Shown piece after piece: positions 35,703 to 44,476 of a DNA stretch of 64,000 bases. Source of the stretch: Mycolicibacterium setense (GTDB taxonomy: Bacteria; Actinomycetota; Actinomycetes; Mycobacteriales; Mycobacteriaceae); NCBI RefSeq assembly GCF_000805385.1, contig NZ_JTJW01000005.1, positions 186,001-250,000 on the forward strand. The letters run 5' to 3'. The position numbers and the translations under genes are program-made. The notes beneath the pieces were generated by a model. The model was not told where the DNA came from, did no database searches, and worked only from the letters and a program-made list of their open reading frames with translations. Position 1 is the first letter of the stretch; every line of letters begins with the position of its first letter.

Positions 35703-36431
35703 TCACCAACCGCCCATCAGCATGTGCCACTGCTCGAGGTTCGACGCCCGATACACGTAGTTGCTGCGCCTGACCTCATCGAGCGGCGCGCTCGGTTCCT
35801 CCGAGTACCAGTGCCCGGGGAAGACGGTCGGATCTCCGGGCAGCTGGGCCAGCGCCTGCAGGCTGCGGAACATGTCATCGACGTTGCCGCCGGGAAAGTC
35901 GGTGCGCCCGCAACCGTCGAGGAACAACGTGTCCCCGGCGACCAGCCGCCCGTCCAGCAGAAAGCACTGGCTCCCCGGCGTATGGCCGGGAGTGTGCAGC
36001 AGCTCGATGTCCACCGCACCGACCGAGACCTTGTCGCCGTGCACGTGCTCGGTCAGCTCGCTCTCCGCGATGCCGGTAACCTGGGAGACCCAGTTGGCCT
36101 CGTGGGTGTTGACGTGGACCGGCACGCTCTGGCGTTCCAGCAGCTCGGCGAGGCCCTTGAGGGAGAAGCCCGCCATGGTGCCGCCGACGTGGTCGGGATG
36201 GTGATGGGTGACCAGCACGCCCGACAGGTGCATGCCGTCGTTCTCGAGTGCGTCGACGAGATCGTTGGCCGCGTACGCCGGGTCGACCACCACGGCGTCG
36301 CCCGTCTCGCGGTCGCCGATCAGATAGGAGAAGTTGCGCATCTGCTGGGCGATCACATCGCCGGCCGCGTAGTCGCGACCGGACAACAACTGCCGGAAGT
36401 ACAAGCGGTCTTGGGCCTTGGGCTCGGACAT
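35703..36431 (-). CDS. Glyoxalase II-like metallo-beta-lactamase-fold hydrolase
   Basis: This 242-residue MBL-fold enzyme has metal-ligand motif THHHPDHVGG at 75-84, further ligands in HTPGHTPGS and GDTLFLDGCGR, and a C-terminal HWYSEEPS. By position it matches Rv0634c. Glyoxalase II-type enzymes hydrolyse thioesters such as S-lactoylglutathione. Mycobacteria lack glutathione, so a mycothiol or other thioester is the likelier substrate. It is divergent from nsrR with 134 bases between. Confidence 0.87.
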   Translation of the reverse strand: MSEPKAQDRLYFRQLLSGRDYAAGDVIAQQMRNFSYLIGDRETGDAVVVDPAYAANDLVDALENDGMHLSGVLVTHHHPDHVGGTMAGFSLKGLAELLERQSVPVHVNTHEANWVSQVTGIAESELTEHVHGDKVSVGAVDIELLHTPGHTPGSQCFLLDGRLVAGDTLFLDGCGRTDFPGGNVDDMFRSLQALAQLPGDPTVFPGHWYSEEPSAPLDEVRRSNYVYRASNLEQWHMLMGGW

Positions 36432-36493
36432 ACGTCCAGACTATTGCGGCCCCGCGGCGTCGTCTGCGCGCATCCCCGCAGGTCCAAAAACCG

Positions 36494-36507
36494 CACGTCA
36501 TGACGTG
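36494..36507. promoter_or_regulatory. 14-bp perfect palindrome upstream of glyoxalase II and nsrR
   Basis: CACGTCATGACGTG is a perfect palindrome lying 62 bases before the glyoxalase II start on one side and 58 before nsrR on the other. The regulator that would bind it is unknown. Confidence 0.5.
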
Positions 36508-36526
36508 TTTGACCACACACCGGTAA

Positions 36527-36550
36527 AACTCGCATCAAAAATGCCGAATT
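36527..36550. promoter_or_regulatory. Candidate NsrR binding site
   Basis: AACTCGCATCAAAAATGCCG followed by AATT resembles actinobacterial NsrR sites (AAC-CG-AT ... AT-C--AATT pattern). It is 15 bases before the nsrR ATG, where a repressor of its own operon would bind. Confidence 0.55.
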
Positions 36551-36565
36551 ACTACCGTCATCGGT

Positions 36566-37015
36566 ATGCACCTCACCCGATTCACCGACCTGGGACTGCG
36601 CACGCTGATGCTGCTGTCCACCGGTGAATCCGAGGACCGGCGCATCACGACCCGCACCATCGCCTCGGGGGCCAACGCGTCCGAGCATCACGTCGCCAAG
36701 GCGGTGTCCAAGCTGTCCGAGCTCGGCATGGTGAACGCCCGCCGGGGCCGGGTCGGGGGACTGGTGCTCACCGAGGCGGGGCGCAACGCCTCGATCGGCT
36801 GGCTGGTGCGCGAACTCGAAGGCGACCGCGAGGTCATCGAATGCGGCGGGGACTCGCCGTGTCCCCTCATCGCGGCGTGCCGGCTGCGGCGTGTGCTGGC
36901 CGACGCGAAGGAGGCGTTCTATCGCGAACTCGACCGCTACACCGTCACAGACCTGACGGCAGACAACCGCCTGCCGATTGTTTTACAACTCACAACCGAA
37001 GGGAATCTCCGATGA
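36566..37015 (+). CDS. nsrR: NsrR, Rrf2-family nitric-oxide sensor
   Basis: This 149-residue Rrf2 regulator has an N-terminal winged helix (TRTIASGANASEHHVAKAVSKLSELGMV) and the cysteine triad C93, C99, C105 (ECGGDSPCPLIAAC) that carries an iron-sulfur cluster in NsrR. Nitric oxide destroys the cluster and relieves repression. Its stop overlaps the hmp start (ATGA), so the sensor and the NO-consuming enzyme are coupled. A candidate NsrR site lies just upstream. Confidence 0.9.
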   Translation: MHLTRFTDLGLRTLMLLSTGESEDRRITTRTIASGANASEHHVAKAVSKLSELGMVNARRGRVGGLVLTEAGRNASIGWLVRELEGDREVIECGGDSPCPLIAACRLRRVLADAKEAFYRELDRYTVTDLTADNRLPIVLQLTTEGNLR

Positions 37016-38247
37016 CCGTCACCAGCCCCGAGCCGTCAGCGGTACGCGACGAACTCGAGCCGCGCCACGCCGAAATCGTCTCGGCGACACTGCCTCTCAT
37101 CGGCGCGCACATCGACGAGATCACCTCGGAGTTCTACCGGCGGCTGTTTGCCAACCACCCCGAGTTGCTGCGCAACCTGTTCAACCGCGGCAACCAGGCC
37201 CAGGGCGCCCAGCAGCGCGCGCTCGCCGCCTCGATCGCCACGTTCGCCACCCATCTGGTGAACCCCGACCTGCCGCACCCGTCGGCCCTGCTGGCCCGGA
37301 TCGGCCACAAGCACGCCTCGCTGGGCATCACCGCCGAGCAGTACCCGATCGTGCACGACAACCTCTTCGCCGCGATCGTCGACGTGCTGGGCGCCGAGAC
37401 GGTGACCGCCGAGGTGGCCGAGGCATGGGACCGGGTCTACTGGATCATGGCCGACACGCTGATCGCCCTGGAGCGGGATCTGTATGCGGCTGCCGGTGTC
37501 GAGCCCGGCGACGTTTTCCGGCGACTGCGCGTCATCTCCCGCGTCGACGACCCGTCCGGTACGGTCCTGGTCACCGTCCGCGCCGCCGAGCCCGTGAATT
37601 TCGCTGCCGGACAATATGTCTCGGTCGGTGTGACGCTGCCCGACGGCGCCCGCCAGCTACGCCAGTACAGCCTCGTCGGCGCACCCGGATCCACCGACCT
37701 GACGTTTGCGGTCAAACCCGTCGACGCCGTCACCGGCCAGCCAGCGGGTGAGGTGTCGTCCTGGATCCGGGCCAACCTCTGCGTCGGCGATCTGCTCGAC
37801 GTGACGCTTCCGTTCGGCGATCTGTACAACGGAGGCCGGCCCGACGGCCCCCTGGTGCTGGTGTCGGCTGGGATCGGCATCACCCCGATGGTCGGCATCC
37901 TGGAATTCCTGGCCGCCGAGGCGCCCGACGCCCACGTACGCGTCCTGCATGCCGACCGCAGCGACAGCGGCCACCCGCTCCGGGAACGCCAGCACGAACT
38001 GATCGAGGCGCTGCCCAACGCGAGCCTCGACCTCTGGTACGAGGACGGCGTCACCGCCGGCGCCGCCGGCGTCCACGCCGGCCTGCTCAAGCTCGACGGC
38101 ATCGAGCTGCCCGCCGACGCGTCGTACTACCTGTGCGGCGGCGCCGGATTCGTCGAGGCGGTCCGCACCCAACTGAGCGCGCACGGCGTCGCCGGCGAGC
38201 GGGTGCACTGCGAGCTGTTCGCACCCAACGATTGGCTCCTGGACTAG
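37012..38247 (+). CDS. hmp: Flavohemoprotein, nitric oxide dioxygenase
   Basis: The protein has 411 residues. The globin domain has proximal-His region IGHKHASLGITAEQY (His 101, Tyr 111). An FAD-binding domain carries RQYSLVG. The NAD-binding domain has LVSAGIGITPMVGIL and a terminal ELFAPNDW. It converts NO and O2 to nitrate using NADH, detoxifying NO in the cytoplasm. The ATG at 37012 overlaps the nsrR stop. A longer frame from 36841 lies inside nsrR and is a shadow. This two-gene unit is absent from this position in the M. tuberculosis order I recall. Confidence 0.93.
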   Translation: MTVTSPEPSAVRDELEPRHAEIVSATLPLIGAHIDEITSEFYRRLFANHPELLRNLFNRGNQAQGAQQRALAASIATFATHLVNPDLPHPSALLARIGHKHASLGITAEQYPIVHDNLFAAIVDVLGAETVTAEVAEAWDRVYWIMADTLIALERDLYAAAGVEPGDVFRRLRVISRVDDPSGTVLVTVRAAEPVNFAAGQYVSVGVTLPDGARQLRQYSLVGAPGSTDLTFAVKPVDAVTGQPAGEVSSWIRANLCVGDLLDVTLPFGDLYNGGRPDGPLVLVSAGIGITPMVGILEFLAAEAPDAHVRVLHADRSDSGHPLRERQHELIEALPNASLDLWYEDGVTAGAAGVHAGLLKLDGIELPADASYYLCGGAGFVEAVRTQLSAHGVAGERVHCELFAPNDWLLD

Positions 38248-38292
38248 CCGACCAGGCGAAACAGTGCCCCGGCGGCCGCATTGACCAGCGGT

Positions 38293-38322
38293 TTGGTGCG
38301 GCTGCCGGGGAAGCTGTACCCT
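38293..38322 (+). promoter_or_regulatory. Candidate promoter for tRNA-Thr
   Basis: TTGGTG (38293-38298) and TACCCT (38317-38322), spaced 18 bases, fit a mycobacterial SigA-type promoter and end 32 bases before the tRNA. Confidence 0.45.
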
Positions 38323-38354
38323 CTTTAAGGCTGCGCGGCTACGGACGCGCACAA

Positions 38355-38427
38355 GCCCCCTTAGCTCAGTCGGCAGAGCGTTTCCATGGTAAGGAAAAGG
38401 TCAACGGTTCGATTCCGTTAGGGGGCT
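38355..38427 (+). tRNA. tRNA-Thr (GGT)
   Basis: A full cloverleaf is visible: acceptor GCCCCCT/AGGGGGC, D arm GCTC/GAGC, anticodon stem TTTCC/GGAAA with loop ATGGTAA (anticodon GGT), and T arm AACGG/CCGTT with TTCGATT. CCA is not encoded. The discriminator is T. Confidence 0.95.
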
Positions 38428-38466
38428 CGGTGGACGAGCAGGCCGTGCGCCGACTCGCATCATCGG

Positions 38467-38540
38467 GGCGGTGTAGCTCAGCTGGTTAGAGCGCACGACT
38501 CATAATCGTGAGGTCGGGGGATCGAGTCCCCCCACCGCTA
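38467..38540 (+). tRNA. tRNA-Met (CAT)
   Basis: A full cloverleaf is visible: acceptor GGCGGTG/CACCGCT, D arm GCTC/GAGC, anticodon stem CACGA/TCGTG with loop CTCATAA (anticodon CAT), and T arm GGGGG/CCCCC with ATCGAGT. The form suits an elongator tRNA-Met. The first pair is G-T. CCA is not encoded. Confidence 0.93.
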
Positions 38541-38586
38541 CAGGAACATCAAAAGCAGAGCGTGATTTTGAGCAGGGAGAACTGAC

Positions 38587-38754
38587 GTGGCGTCGAGTAC
38601 CGACGTACGGCCGAAGATCACTTTGGCGTGCGAGGTGTGCAAGCACCGCAACTACATCACCAAGAAGAACCGCCGCAACGATCCCGACCGGCTCGAGATC
38701 AAGAAGTTCTGCCCGAACTGTGGCACTCACCAGCCGCACAAAGAGTCGCGGTAG
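38587..38754 (+). CDS. rpmG: 50S ribosomal protein L33 (bL33)
   Basis: The protein has 55 residues: [24 protein letters not shown], then a basic middle and [17 protein letters not shown]. The two CxxC pairs (CEVC, CPNC) mark the zinc-binding form. GTG start at 38587. It lies between tRNA-Met and hadA, the usual mycobacterial position of the second rpmG gene, so it is probably co-transcribed with hadABC. Confidence 0.95.
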
Positions 38755-38763
38755 CCATTCGCT

Positions 38764-39228
38764 GTGGGGCTTTCGACGAACATCGTCGGGATGCACTACC
38801 GGCATCCTGAGCACTACGAGGTCGGACGCGAGAAGATCCGCGAACATGCGATCGCGGTCAAGAACGACGACGCGTTCTACCACGATGAGGCAGCCGCAGC
38901 TGAGCTGGGTCACGACTCACTGCCAGCGCCGCTGACCTTTATCAGCATTTTCGGTTACCAGGCGCAGTGGGCCTTCTTCGAGTGGGCGAACATCGGCATC
39001 CAGGACGCGCAGATCGTCCAGGTCGACCAGGAACTCAAGTTCCTCAAGCCGATCAAGGCCGGCGACAAGCTTTACTGCGACGTCTACGTGCATTCTGTTC
39101 GTAAGGCACACGGAACCGACATCATCGTGACCAAGAACATCATCACCGACGACAAGGGTGATGTGGTCCAGGAGAGCTACACGACCCTGGCCGGGCGTGC
39201 GGGCGACGGAGAAGAGGGTTTTAACTGA
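38764..39228 (+). CDS. hadA: HadA, (3R)-hydroxyacyl-ACP dehydratase subunit
   Basis: This 154-residue hotdog-fold protein starts GTG as (M)GLSTNIVGMHYRHP and is close to known HadA throughout, including DAQIVQVDQELKFLKPIKAGDKLYCDVYV and ending in the AGRAGDGEEGF region. It is the substrate-binding, non-catalytic subunit of HadAB, which dehydrates beta-hydroxyacyl-AcpM in FAS-II during mycolic acid synthesis and is the target of thiacetazone and isoxyl. Its stop overlaps the hadB start (TGATG). Confidence 0.96.
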   Translation: MGLSTNIVGMHYRHPEHYEVGREKIREHAIAVKNDDAFYHDEAAAAELGHDSLPAPLTFISIFGYQAQWAFFEWANIGIQDAQIVQVDQELKFLKPIKAGDKLYCDVYVHSVRKAHGTDIIVTKNIITDDKGDVVQESYTTLAGRAGDGEEGFN

Positions 39229-39656
39229 TGGCGCTGCGCGAATTCAGTTCGGTCAAGGTCGGTGACACGCTCCCCGAGCGTGTGATTCCGCTGACCCGCG
39301 GAGATCTGGTCAACTACGCCGGCGTGTCCGGCGACCTCAACCCGATCCACTGGGATGACGAGATCGCCAAGCAGGTCGGTCTCGACACCGCAATCGCCCA
39401 CGGCATGCTGACCATGGGCCTCGGCGGCGGCTACGTCACCGGCTGGGTCGGCGACCCGGCAGCTGTCACCGAATACAACGTCCGCTTCACCGCGGTGGTG
39501 CCGGTCCCCAACGACGGTGTTGGCGCCGAAATCGTCTTCAACGGACGCGTCAAGTCCGTCGACCCCGAGCAGAAACTGGTCACCGTCGCCATCTCGGCGA
39601 CCGCGGGCGGAAAGAAGATCTTCGGGCGCGCCACTGCGACCGCAAAACTCGCGTAA
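39228..39656 (+). CDS. hadB: HadB, catalytic subunit of the FAS-II dehydratase
   Basis: This 142-residue protein carries the catalytic motif DLNPIHWDDE, with Asp 36 and His 41 the expected pair, followed by a hotdog fold ending in GRATATAKLA. It is the common catalytic partner of HadA (early chain elongation) and HadC (later elongation). Coupled to hadA by overlap. Confidence 0.96.
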   Translation: MALREFSSVKVGDTLPERVIPLTRGDLVNYAGVSGDLNPIHWDDEIAKQVGLDTAIAHGMLTMGLGGGYVTGWVGDPAAVTEYNVRFTAVVPVPNDGVGAEIVFNGRVKSVDPEQKLVTVAISATAGGKKIFGRATATAKLA

Positions 39657-39669
39657 GGAGATCTGGGCC

Positions 39670-40179
39670 ATGGCACTCAAGGCTGACATCCGCGGAATGG
39701 TCTGGAAGTATCCGCATCCCTTCCTGATCGGCCGCGAGCAGATCCGCCAGTACGCCAAGGCCGTCAAGGCCATGGATCCGGCGAGCCACGACGAGGCTGC
39801 CGCCGCGGAACTCGGTCATGACACCCTGGTCGCGCCGCTCACCTTCGCCTCCACGCTGGCGCTGCTCGTCCAAGAGCACTTCTTCCAGAACGTCGACGTC
39901 GGCATGGAAACCAAGCAGATCGTCCAGGTCGACCAGAAGTTCCTCTACCGCAAGCCGCTCAAGGCCGGCGATCAGCTGCACGCCGTCATGGAGGTCACCT
40001 CGGTCGAGGAGCGCTTCGGCGCCGACATCGTTGTCACGCACAACGTCTGCACCGACGACGACGGCGAGGTGGTCCTCGAAGCCATCACCACCATGATGGG
40101 CCACGACGCAGACGATTCCATCCAGGTGAAGTGGGATCCGGAAACCGGCAAGGTCGTGCGGAGGGCCGCCGGAGAGTAG
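39670..40179 (+). CDS. hadC: HadC, FAS-II dehydratase subunit
   Basis: The protein has 169 residues. Strong similarity to HadA is visible within the window (QIVQVDQKFLYRKPLKAGDQ against QIVQVDQELKFLKPIKAGDK), with an extended C-terminus (VKWDPETGKVVRRAAGE). AAGGAG sits ten bases before the ATG. An earlier in-frame start lies inside hadB and is rejected. It forms HadBC for long-chain meromycolate extension. Confidence 0.95.
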   Translation: MALKADIRGMVWKYPHPFLIGREQIRQYAKAVKAMDPASHDEAAAAELGHDTLVAPLTFASTLALLVQEHFFQNVDVGMETKQIVQVDQKFLYRKPLKAGDQLHAVMEVTSVEERFGADIVVTHNVCTDDDGEVVLEAITTMMGHDADDSIQVKWDPETGKVVRRAAGE

Positions 40180-40217
40180 TGGTCCTCGGTGGGCGCGATT
40201 AGTTTCTGGCGCCCCCG

Positions 40218-40245
40218 CCGGGTACACTCGGAACCCGGGGTTTTT
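40218..40245 (+). terminator. Probable terminator after hadC
   Basis: CCGGGT ... ACCCGG, with a nine-base loop, is followed by GGTTTTT. The stem is short but G/C-rich. It sits 39 bases after the hadC stop and before tRNA-Trp. Confidence 0.5.
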
Positions 40246-40356
40246 CCCATTTCAGCGCGCTATCCGTCGGCTTGACCATCGAGCGATCGGAGAGCGCGCG
40301 AATTGTGTAAGCCTCGGCGCAGTACGGTGACGAGAGCGCCAGCACGTCACCAACAG

Positions 40357-40429
<73 letters not shown>

Positions 40430-40512
40430 CTCAAACTGAATACTCGACAACGTGTGGACACTGGAAGGTGACCGCAACAAAACAAGTCCGCTAGATATGA
40501 ACGGAGCATGCG

Positions 40513-40959
40513 GTGAGCGACGAGCGCGAAGGTGCCGGCTCCGCAGACGACACTGGGACCGACGCAGGCACCGACACCGGTCAGACCGCGGTGGTGACCC
40601 GTCCGCTGCGCCCGACCGGCAAGCGGACCCGTCGTGGAGCGGCTGCCGAGGCCGACAGTGACGAAGCCGCTGAGGGTGACGCGTCGAGCGACGACGCCGA
40701 GGCCGACTCCGGTAAGTCGAAAAAGGCCAAGAAGAACGCGAAGGCCACGAAGACCGGACCTTCGCGCAACCCGATCATGTTCGTCGTCAACTATCTGCGG
40801 CAGGTCGTTGCCGAGCTCCGCAAGGTGATCTGGCCGAACCGCAAGCAGATGGTCAGCTACACCTCGGTGGTGCTGGTCTTCCTGGTGTTCATGGTCGCGC
40901 TGATCTCCGGCGCCGACCTTGGACTGGCGAAGCTGGTGTCGCTGGTGTTCGGCACGTGA
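40513..40959 (+). CDS. secE: SecE, preprotein translocase subunit
   Basis: The protein has 148 residues with a GTG start. A long acidic then basic N-terminal extension of about 85 residues leads to the conserved SecE core ([24 protein letters not shown]) and one membrane helix ([15 protein letters not shown]). It forms SecYEG for protein export. Actinobacterial SecE commonly has such an extension. It is followed by nusG 27 bases on. Confidence 0.95.
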   Translation: MSDEREGAGSADDTGTDAGTDTGQTAVVTRPLRPTGKRTRRGAAAEADSDEAAEGDASSDDAEADSGKSKKAKKNAKATKTGPSRNPIMFVVNYLRQVVAELRKVIWPNRKQMVSYTSVVLVFLVFMVALISGADLGLAKLVSLVFGT

Positions 40960-40971
40960 TCTGGAATTTGA

Positions 40972-41817
<846 letters not shown>

Positions 41818-41885
41818 TCGCCACAGCGGCTAGAAACAACGGGCGTTCGCGCCCTTGGATGAGCAAGTAAAGGAACACCAGAAGC

Positions 41886-42314
41886 ATGGCCCCGAAGAAA
41901 AAGGTCGCCGGGCTCATCAAGCTGCAGATCCAGGCCGGGCAGGCCAACCCCGCCCCGCCGGTCGGTCCTGCGCTTGGCCAGCACGGCGTCAACATCATGG
42001 AGTTCTGCAAGGCGTACAACGCCGCGACCGAGTCGCAGCGCGGAAACGTCATCCCCGTGGAGATCACCGTCTACGAGGACCGCAGCTTCACATTCGCACT
42101 GAAGACCCCGCCCGCCGCCAAGCTGCTGCTCAAGGCAGCCGGTGTGCAGAAGGGTTCGGGCGAGCCGCACAAGACCAAGGTCGCCAAGGTGACCTGGGAC
42201 CAGGTGCGAGAAATCGCCGAGACCAAGAAGGCCGATCTCAACGCGAACGACATCGACGCCGCGTCGAAGATCATCGCCGGTACCGCCCGCTCGATGGGTA
42301 TCACGGTCGAATAG
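41886..42314 (+). CDS. rplK: 50S ribosomal protein L11 (uL11)
   Basis: The protein has 142 residues: [20 protein letters not shown], then [19 protein letters not shown], the L11 signature. It forms the GTPase-associated centre with 23S rRNA and the L7/L12 stalk. AAAGGA precedes the ATG. Part of secE-nusG-rplK-rplA. Confidence 0.97.
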   Translation: MAPKKKVAGLIKLQIQAGQANPAPPVGPALGQHGVNIMEFCKAYNAATESQRGNVIPVEITVYEDRSFTFALKTPPAAKLLLKAAGVQKGSGEPHKTKVAKVTWDQVREIAETKKADLNANDIDAASKIIAGTARSMGITVE

Positions 42315-42398
42315 GTCGCGCGCAGCGATCGAGTCACCACCTGTGGCAGGGCTGGCATCGGCCCGCACCACGACTCCAAGAACACGATTGGATTTTCA

Positions 42399-43106
42399 AT
42401 GAGCAAGAACAGCAAGGCATACCGCGAAGCCGCGGAGAAGATCGACCGGGACAAGCTCTACACGCCCCTTGAGGCGGCGAAGCTGGCCAAGGAAACCTCC
42501 TCCAAGAAGCAGGACGCCACTGTCGAGGTCGCCATCCGCCTCGGCGTTGACCCCCGCAAGGCTGACCAGATGGTGCGCGGCACCGTCAACCTGCCGCACG
42601 GCACCGGCAAGACCGCCCGCGTCGCGGTGTTCGCCGTCGGTGAGAAGGCAGAGCAGGCGCTGGCCGCCGGCGCCGACGTCGTCGGCAGCGACGACCTGAT
42701 CGAGAAGATCCAGGGCGGTTTCCTGGACTTCGACGCCGCGATCGCCACCCCGGACCAGATGGCCAAGGTCGGTCGGATCGCCCGCGTGCTGGGCCCGCGC
42801 GGTCTGATGCCGAACCCCAAGACCGGCACCGTCACCCCCGATGTCACCAAGGCTGTGGCCGACATCAAGGGCGGCAAGATCAACTTCCGCGTCGACAAGC
42901 AGGCCAACCTGCACTTCGTGATCGGCAAGGCGTCCTTCGACGAGTCCAAGCTGGCCGAGAACTACGGCGCCGCCCTCGATGAGGTGCTGCGTGCCAAGCC
43001 GTCGTCCTCGAAGGGGCGCTACCTCAAGAAGGTCACCGTGTCGACCACCACGGGCCCGGGTATCCCGGTTGACCCGTCGGTCACCCGGAACTTCACGGAG
43101 GCGTAG
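42399..43106 (+). CDS. rplA: 50S ribosomal protein L1 (uL1)
   Basis: This 235-residue protein has the typical L1 signature [23 protein letters not shown]. It forms the L1 stalk and can repress its own mRNA. The end of the gene (TTC ACG GAG GCG TAG) lies inside the first copy of a 34-bp tandem repeat, so the repeat was built from or onto the rplA terminus. Confidence 0.97.
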   Translation: MSKNSKAYREAAEKIDRDKLYTPLEAAKLAKETSSKKQDATVEVAIRLGVDPRKADQMVRGTVNLPHGTGKTARVAVFAVGEKAEQALAAGADVVGSDDLIEKIQGGFLDFDAAIATPDQMAKVGRIARVLGPRGLMPNPKTGTVTPDVTKAVADIKGGKINFRVDKQANLHFVIGKASFDESKLAENYGAALDEVLRAKPSSSKGRYLKKVTVSTTTGPGIPVDPSVTRNFTEA

Positions 43107-43174
43107 CGCAGCGGAGCCGACCATCGGCACGGAGGCGTAGCGCAGCGGAGCCGACCATCGGCACCGAGGCGTAG
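43095..43174 (+). repeat. 34-bp tandem repeat spanning the rplA stop codon
   Basis: Two perfect 34-base copies (43095-43128, 43129-43162), each beginning ACGGAGGCGTAGCGCAGCGG and ending ACCATCGGC, are followed by a partial third (43163-43174) with one change. The first copy contains the last four codons of rplA including TAG. Each later copy repeats GAGGCGTAG, so extra stop codons follow the real one. Confidence 0.9.
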
Positions 43175-43188
43175 TCCGTTTCGTCCAG

Positions 43189-43237
43189 TGGCCAGTTACG
43201 GCACAAGATTCCCTGAATCGCGTGTCATAACTGGCCA
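43189..43237. repeat. 49-bp palindrome between convergent rplA and sigma-factor genes
   Basis: TGGCCAGTTACGGCACAAGA continues to TTC, a three-base CCT centre and an inverted arm ending TAACTGGCCA. 19 of 23 arm positions pair. It lies between convergent genes and contains the stop and last residues of the sigma-factor gene (stop at 43225-43227). It probably ends transcription from both sides, despite lacking a T-run. Confidence 0.75.
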
Positions 43238-44469
43238 TTCGGCGTTTCTGGGGTGAGCTCGGCGAGGCGACGCCGCAGAAATGCCGCGGCCGGTGCGGAC
43301 CCGCTGTCACCCTCGAGTGCGACGCGGTACCAGCGCACGGCCTCATCGCGTCGGCCGGCGCGGCGCAGCAGATCGGCCCGGATCGGCGCCACCGTGTTCG
43401 TCCGGGCCAGCCGCGGATCGTCGGCCACCTCGTCGAGCGCGGCCAGCCCGGCCGCGAAGCCATCGCGAAAGCCAACGGCGAGTGCACGATTGGCCCGTAC
43501 CACGGGAGAGTCCGTCATCGCGGCCAGCCGGTCGTAAGCCAGGCAGATGGTGGCCCAGTCGGTGTGCTGCCAGGTAGGCGCCGTCACATGCAGTGCCGCG
43601 ATGACGGCTTGAGGTAGATACGAGCCGGGTGCGCCTTCGGCGAGGCGCAACTGTTCCAGGCCACGTGCGATGCGCCCGCGGTCCCAGTGACTACGGTCCT
43701 GCTCGTCCAGGGGGATCAGCGCGCCACCCTCGTCCACCCGGGTGCGGCGGCGCGAATCATGCAGCAGCACAAGCGCGGACAGAGCGTGCGCGTCACGGTT
43801 ACCGGGCATCAACGAGCAGAGTTCGCCCGCGAGCCGGACTCCCTCGTCACACAGCTCGTCGCGGATCGCCGACGGCCCGCCGGTGGACCAGTAGCCCTCG
43901 GTGAACACCGAATAGATGCAGGCGAGCACGTGTGGGGTTCGCTCTTCCAGAAGCTCGGGCGGCGGCACCCGTAACGGGATGTTGGCGTTACGAATCTTGT
44001 TCTTGGCCCTGGTGATTCGCTGTGCGACCGCAGCCTCGGACTGGAGTAGGGCGCGGGCGATCTCGGCGACGGTGAGGCCCGAGATCAGCCGCAGCGTCAG
44101 CGCCAGCTGCGAGCCGCGGTCCAGCGCGGGATGAGCGCAGGTGAACATCATCCGCAGCTCGTCATCGCGTACCGGGTGCAGCTCGTGCGCTTTGTCGCTG
44201 CGCGCGCTCACCTCGTCGTACACGGCCGCGAGTTCCTTTCCGGGCCGGGCGGATTCGCGACGCAGGCGGTCCAGGGCCCGATTGCGTGCCACGGTGATCA
44301 GCCACGCACCGGGGTTGGCGGGCACACCTTCGGCCGGCCATGTCCGCAGCGCCTGCGCGCAGGCCTCCTGGACGGCGTCCTCGGCCACCGTGAGATCTCC
44401 CGACCATCGCGCCAGTGCCGCAACGGCCGGGCCCCACTCACGTCGAAAGACGCCGTCCAGCAGGCTCAC
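43225..44469 (-). CDS. ECF-type sigma factor with C-terminal helical repeat domain (ECF42-like)
   Basis: The protein has 414 residues. The N-terminal sigma-70 region 2 (EDAVQEACAQALRTWP, NPGAWLITVARNRALDRLRRES) and region 4 (LTVAEIARALLQSEAAVAQRITRAK) are complete. About 220 further residues, with TPR-like helices (CIYSVFTEGYWST, RANRALAVGFRDGFAAGLAAL), follow. ECF42 sigma factors have this layout and are encoded beside DGPF/YCII proteins, as here. No anti-sigma factor gene is adjacent, which suits regulation through the C-terminal domain. The last codons lie in a palindrome. Confidence 0.88.
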   Translation of the reverse strand: MSLLDGVFRREWGPAVAALARWSGDLTVAEDAVQEACAQALRTWPAEGVPANPGAWLITVARNRALDRLRRESARPGKELAAVYDEVSARSDKAHELHPVRDDELRMMFTCAHPALDRGSQLALTLRLISGLTVAEIARALLQSEAAVAQRITRAKNKIRNANIPLRVPPPELLEERTPHVLACIYSVFTEGYWSTGGPSAIRDELCDEGVRLAGELCSLMPGNRDAHALSALVLLHDSRRRTRVDEGGALIPLDEQDRSHWDRGRIARGLEQLRLAEGAPGSYLPQAVIAALHVTAPTWQHTDWATICLAYDRLAAMTDSPVVRANRALAVGFRDGFAAGLAALDEVADDPRLARTNTVAPIRADLLRRAGRRDEAVRWYRVALEGDSGSAPAAAFLRRRLAELTPETPNGQL

Positions 44470-44476
44470 CGAGCGA

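Noticed and set aside
36841..37011. Longer hmp gene beginning inside nsrR
   Set aside because: The added residues are out of frame with nsrR coding and unlike flavohemoproteins. The ATGA overlap defines the start.
43095..43174. CRISPR-like array
   Set aside because: The units are contiguous with no spacers and no cas genes are present in the window. It is a simple tandem repeat.
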